Shown: positions 60,676-64,000 of the stretch, piece by piece
Numbering within the stretch: the stretch's first letter is position 1
How the letters are laid out: every line of letters begins with the position of its first letter
Source of the DNA: Magicicada septendecula
Taxonomy: Eukaryota > Arthropoda > Insecta > Hemiptera > Cicadidae
Assembly: GCA_034769895.1 (NCBI GenBank)
Contig: CM068367.1
Span: 110,840,654 to 110,904,653, forward strand
Length of the DNA: 64,000 bases
Reading direction: 5' to 3'
Program-made: the position numbers and the translations under genes
The notes under the pieces: model-generated
Told to the model about the DNA's origin: nothing
Database searches by the model: none
What the model saw: only the letters and a program-made list of their open reading frames with translations

Positions 60676-61480
60676 CGGCACGTTTTCGTAATTGCGTATG
60701 ACAAAGCTTTGCGCTGGATTGGTACCGAGTTTGCTGACACTTGACTAAAAACAGTGTCGAAAGGACGATTCACCTTAGTCAACCTTACTTGCCGAAGGGT
60801 TGTTTGGCACTCTATACGCGCAATCGAACCGAATTTATGCGTCGATTCATGATGAGACTGGGTACCGTTCATAATGATTTCTGAGACAAAACATCTGTCA
60901 AAACAATGGACCGCGAAAGACGAACAAACTCCAAAGAAGGCGAAGGCTGGTAAGGTTGTGGCGACTGTTTTTTGGGAGGCACGTGGATATTGATCGACTA
61001 CTTTAAAAATGGGAAAACAAGTAGTGGAGAGACTATGCTAACCTATTGCACCTTTTAAACGACGGAATCAAGAAAAAAGAGTTACATTTAGAGAAAAAGA
61101 AAGTGCTGTTACACCGAGACAATGCACCATCTCATATGTCAATTGTTGCGATGGCTAAAATTAAAGAATTGTAGTTCGAATTGCTTCTTCACCCACCATT
61201 GTCGCCCGATTTAGCCCTAATCGATTTCAACCTCTTCCCTAATCTCAAAAAAATGGCTCGGTGAAAAAGATTTACTGACAACAATCAAGTCAGCGATGCT
61301 GTAAATGTCTACTTTGAGGACATCGAGAAATCGGCTTATCAGTCTGGCATTTAGAACACAGTCGGAAAAAGTGTATCGAGCTAAATGGAGATCATGTTGA
61401 GAAATTAGTCCAAATTAATCCAAAAAGTGTTGTTTTCTTATTCAGGCCCGGAACGTTTCACCCTACCCTTGTAGTGAAGT
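60676..61480 (+). pseudogene. mariner-family transposase pseudogene
   Basis: Scattered in-frame islands follow mariner order: CLALYTRNRTEFMRRF (~60805), KEGEGW-like codons of the 'PKKAK' block (~60935), the CACCGAGACAATGCACCATCTCAT sequence (HRDNAPSH, ~61115), 'CCACCATTGTCGCCCGATTTAGCCC' (HPPLSPDLA, ~61193) and the region for the third catalytic residue just downstream. Many frameshifts and stops. The 3' flank AGGCCCGGAACGTTTCACCCTACC (61445-61468) may be near the element end. Related to 31130-31900. Confidence 0.82.
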
Positions 61481-61839
61481 GACAACATCTACTGAAGTTT
61501 ATATTTCCAGAACTATAAACATTTGAATTAACTCACTAAAATAAAGTACTCTTTATCTACGTTCGTACCAATTAGGTTTATTTATCAAGTCTAGAGATCT
61601 CTGACTTTTGAAAAAACAGTGATGAATATTTCAGCATTGTTTACCGTACATGAAATTAGTAATTAAACAGCAATATGTGAAGAATTATTTTATCATTACT
61701 CTAATTTCCAGATTTCCATAGTAAAATGTCTACTGTATAATAAAAATTCAAGCGCTACGCCTACCTAAGTGTTGACGGAAAAGCGCAAACTAATTCAACT
61801 ACAGTTGAAATAATATTCGTAGTTCAGTTTTATCAAGCA

Positions 61840-61911
61840 ATCCCTATAGTCTAGCGGTTAGGATACCTGATTTTCACTCAGGAGGCCCGGGTTCGACTCC
61901 CGATGGGGATG
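61840..61911 (+). tRNA. tRNA-Glu (anticodon UUC)
   Basis: 72 nt. Acceptor ATCCCTA (61840-61846) pairs with TGGGGAT (61904-61910) with one G-T wobble. D arm GTCTAGCGGTTAGGAT; anticodon stem CCTGA/TCAGG with loop TTTTCAC, anticodon TTC; T arm CCGGG-TTCGACT-CCCGA. Box A and box B are well formed and a T-run (61926 on) could terminate Pol III. One T-stem mismatch (C49-A65) leaves it either functional or slightly decayed. Confidence 0.88.
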
Positions 61912-61939
61912 TGTACGGTTTCGAATTTTTTATTTTTTG

Positions 61940-62239
61940 AACCAATAATTTAGCCGTTCTGTTATAACATGTTTAGACAGAATATTATTATTAGATAGGC
62001 TGCAAATAATTTAGCCAAATTTTGTAATCTGTTTAAAGGTGTATATTATAACAAACTAAAGCTTAACATAGTACATTTTCACAAGAAATGTTAAATCACT
62101 GTACTTTGGTATTCAACACTCGTACCTCGTATCTGAATACTTGAAACGTAGGCGTACTTTAAAGTTAAATTTGAATTGGTTAGCTACTCATATTTTTAAA
62201 TAATTTTTATGAATATGTTATATTTTATGCTTGTATAAC
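61940..62239. other. anonymous AT-rich DNA
   Basis: Nothing recognised. Confidence 0.4.
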
Positions 62240-62496
62240 CTGTATTAACCTTGAAGTAGGCACAAAAAATATAGAGGCAGTAAAAGAGTTCATATATCTT
62301 GGCTCCCAGATAAACAGCACTACAGACATCAACACTAAAATAAGAAGAAGAATATATCTCGCAATTAAAACATATTATAGATTAAAAAAGCACCTGACAT
62401 CTAGCTTCATCTCAAGAAGCACGAAATGCAAAATCTACAAAACACTTATCAGGCCAGTGCTGACATATGCTTCCAAAACCTGGACAATGATAAAAA
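62240..62496 (+). pseudogene. LINE reverse-transcriptase fragment, 5' part (split by an insertion)
   Basis: Reads EAVKEFIYLGSQINSTTDIN, TKIRRRIYLAIKTYYRLKKH, IYKTLIRPVLTYASKTWTM without stops. This is the FIYLGS.I...KIRRRI..A...Y..L...L.S and LIRPVLTY.S.TWTM region of LINE ORF2. It continues at 63827 after a 1.3-kb insertion, so both pieces belong to one copy. Confidence 0.85.
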
Positions 62497-63820
<1,324 letters not shown>

Positions 63821-63826
63821 TAAAAA

Positions 63827-64000
63827 TAGCCAGACTTCTAAGTTGCTGTGAAAGACGGATTATAAGAACAATATTTAGAGGAGTACAAGAAAATAGAATG
63901 TGGCGCAGGCGCTATAATTATGAACTATACCATCTTTACAAAGTGCCGGACATTGTCAGGATAATCAAAATACACAGGCTAAGGTGGGTTGGACACATAG
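63827..64000 (+). pseudogene. LINE ORF2 fragment, 3' part (runs off the window)
   Basis: Continues IARLLSCCERRIIRTIFRGV, YNYELYHLYKVPDIVRIIKI, HRLRWVGHI to the last base. This is the block that precedes the GRR..GRP motif, which would lie beyond the window. Confidence 0.85.

Overview
The window is eukaryotic and almost certainly from an arthropod, most likely an insect. It is AT-rich, has no operons, carries several (CA)n/(CT)n microsatellites, and is dominated by Ty3/gypsy LTR elements, LINE tails, mariner-like, hAT-like and Penelope-like remnants. I found no recognisable host protein gene. The only RNA gene is a tRNA-Glu(UUC). The exact species cannot be read from the sequence.

Positions 53-26426 are one nested retrotransposon complex. 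The outer element (here 'B', sense = minus strand) has ~3.5-kb LTRs (53-3561 and 14388-17757 + 26283-26426), a 4-bp ATAT target duplication, a primer-binding site, a frameshifted coiled-coil gag, a TTTAAAC -1 frameshift site and a pol with intact PR-RT-RNaseH-IN motifs. Two insertions of a second family ('A', ~2.9-kb LTRs) disrupt B. A full-length copy at 17758-26282 splits B's 5' LTR (4-bp ATAA duplication). A solo LTR on the opposite strand lies in B's internal region (4693-7577, ATGT duplication). The full-length A has no pol, only one repeat-rich charged ORF (21985-23313). It shares LTR tips, PBS layout and part of its 3' internal region with B, which suggests a non-autonomous partner.

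Positions 26427-64000 are a patchwork of decayed repeats in mostly anonymous AT-rich DNA. There are LINE C-terminal/RT fragments (29.5, 36.0, 37.1, 43.1, 43.4, 50.6, 53.8, 59.4 and 62.2/63.8 kb), two mariner pseudogenes (31.1 and 60.7 kb), two Penelope-like endonuclease remnants (38.3 and 51.0 kb) and hammerhead-ribozyme-like motifs (39.0, 39.2, 45.8, 48.8 and 51.5 kb). A truncated DDE transposase at 46347-47219 sits between ~0.65-kb inverted arms, one of which holds a palindromic MITE with a (CA)n core. There is a 740-bp hAT-type MITE with a perfect 8-bp target duplication (52987-53726). Two inverted copies of a ~1.2-1.3-kb anonymous element (40305-41513 and 62497-63820) are also present, the second inserted in a LINE.

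All homology calls come from reading motifs; no database or alignment was run. Percent identities are by eye only.
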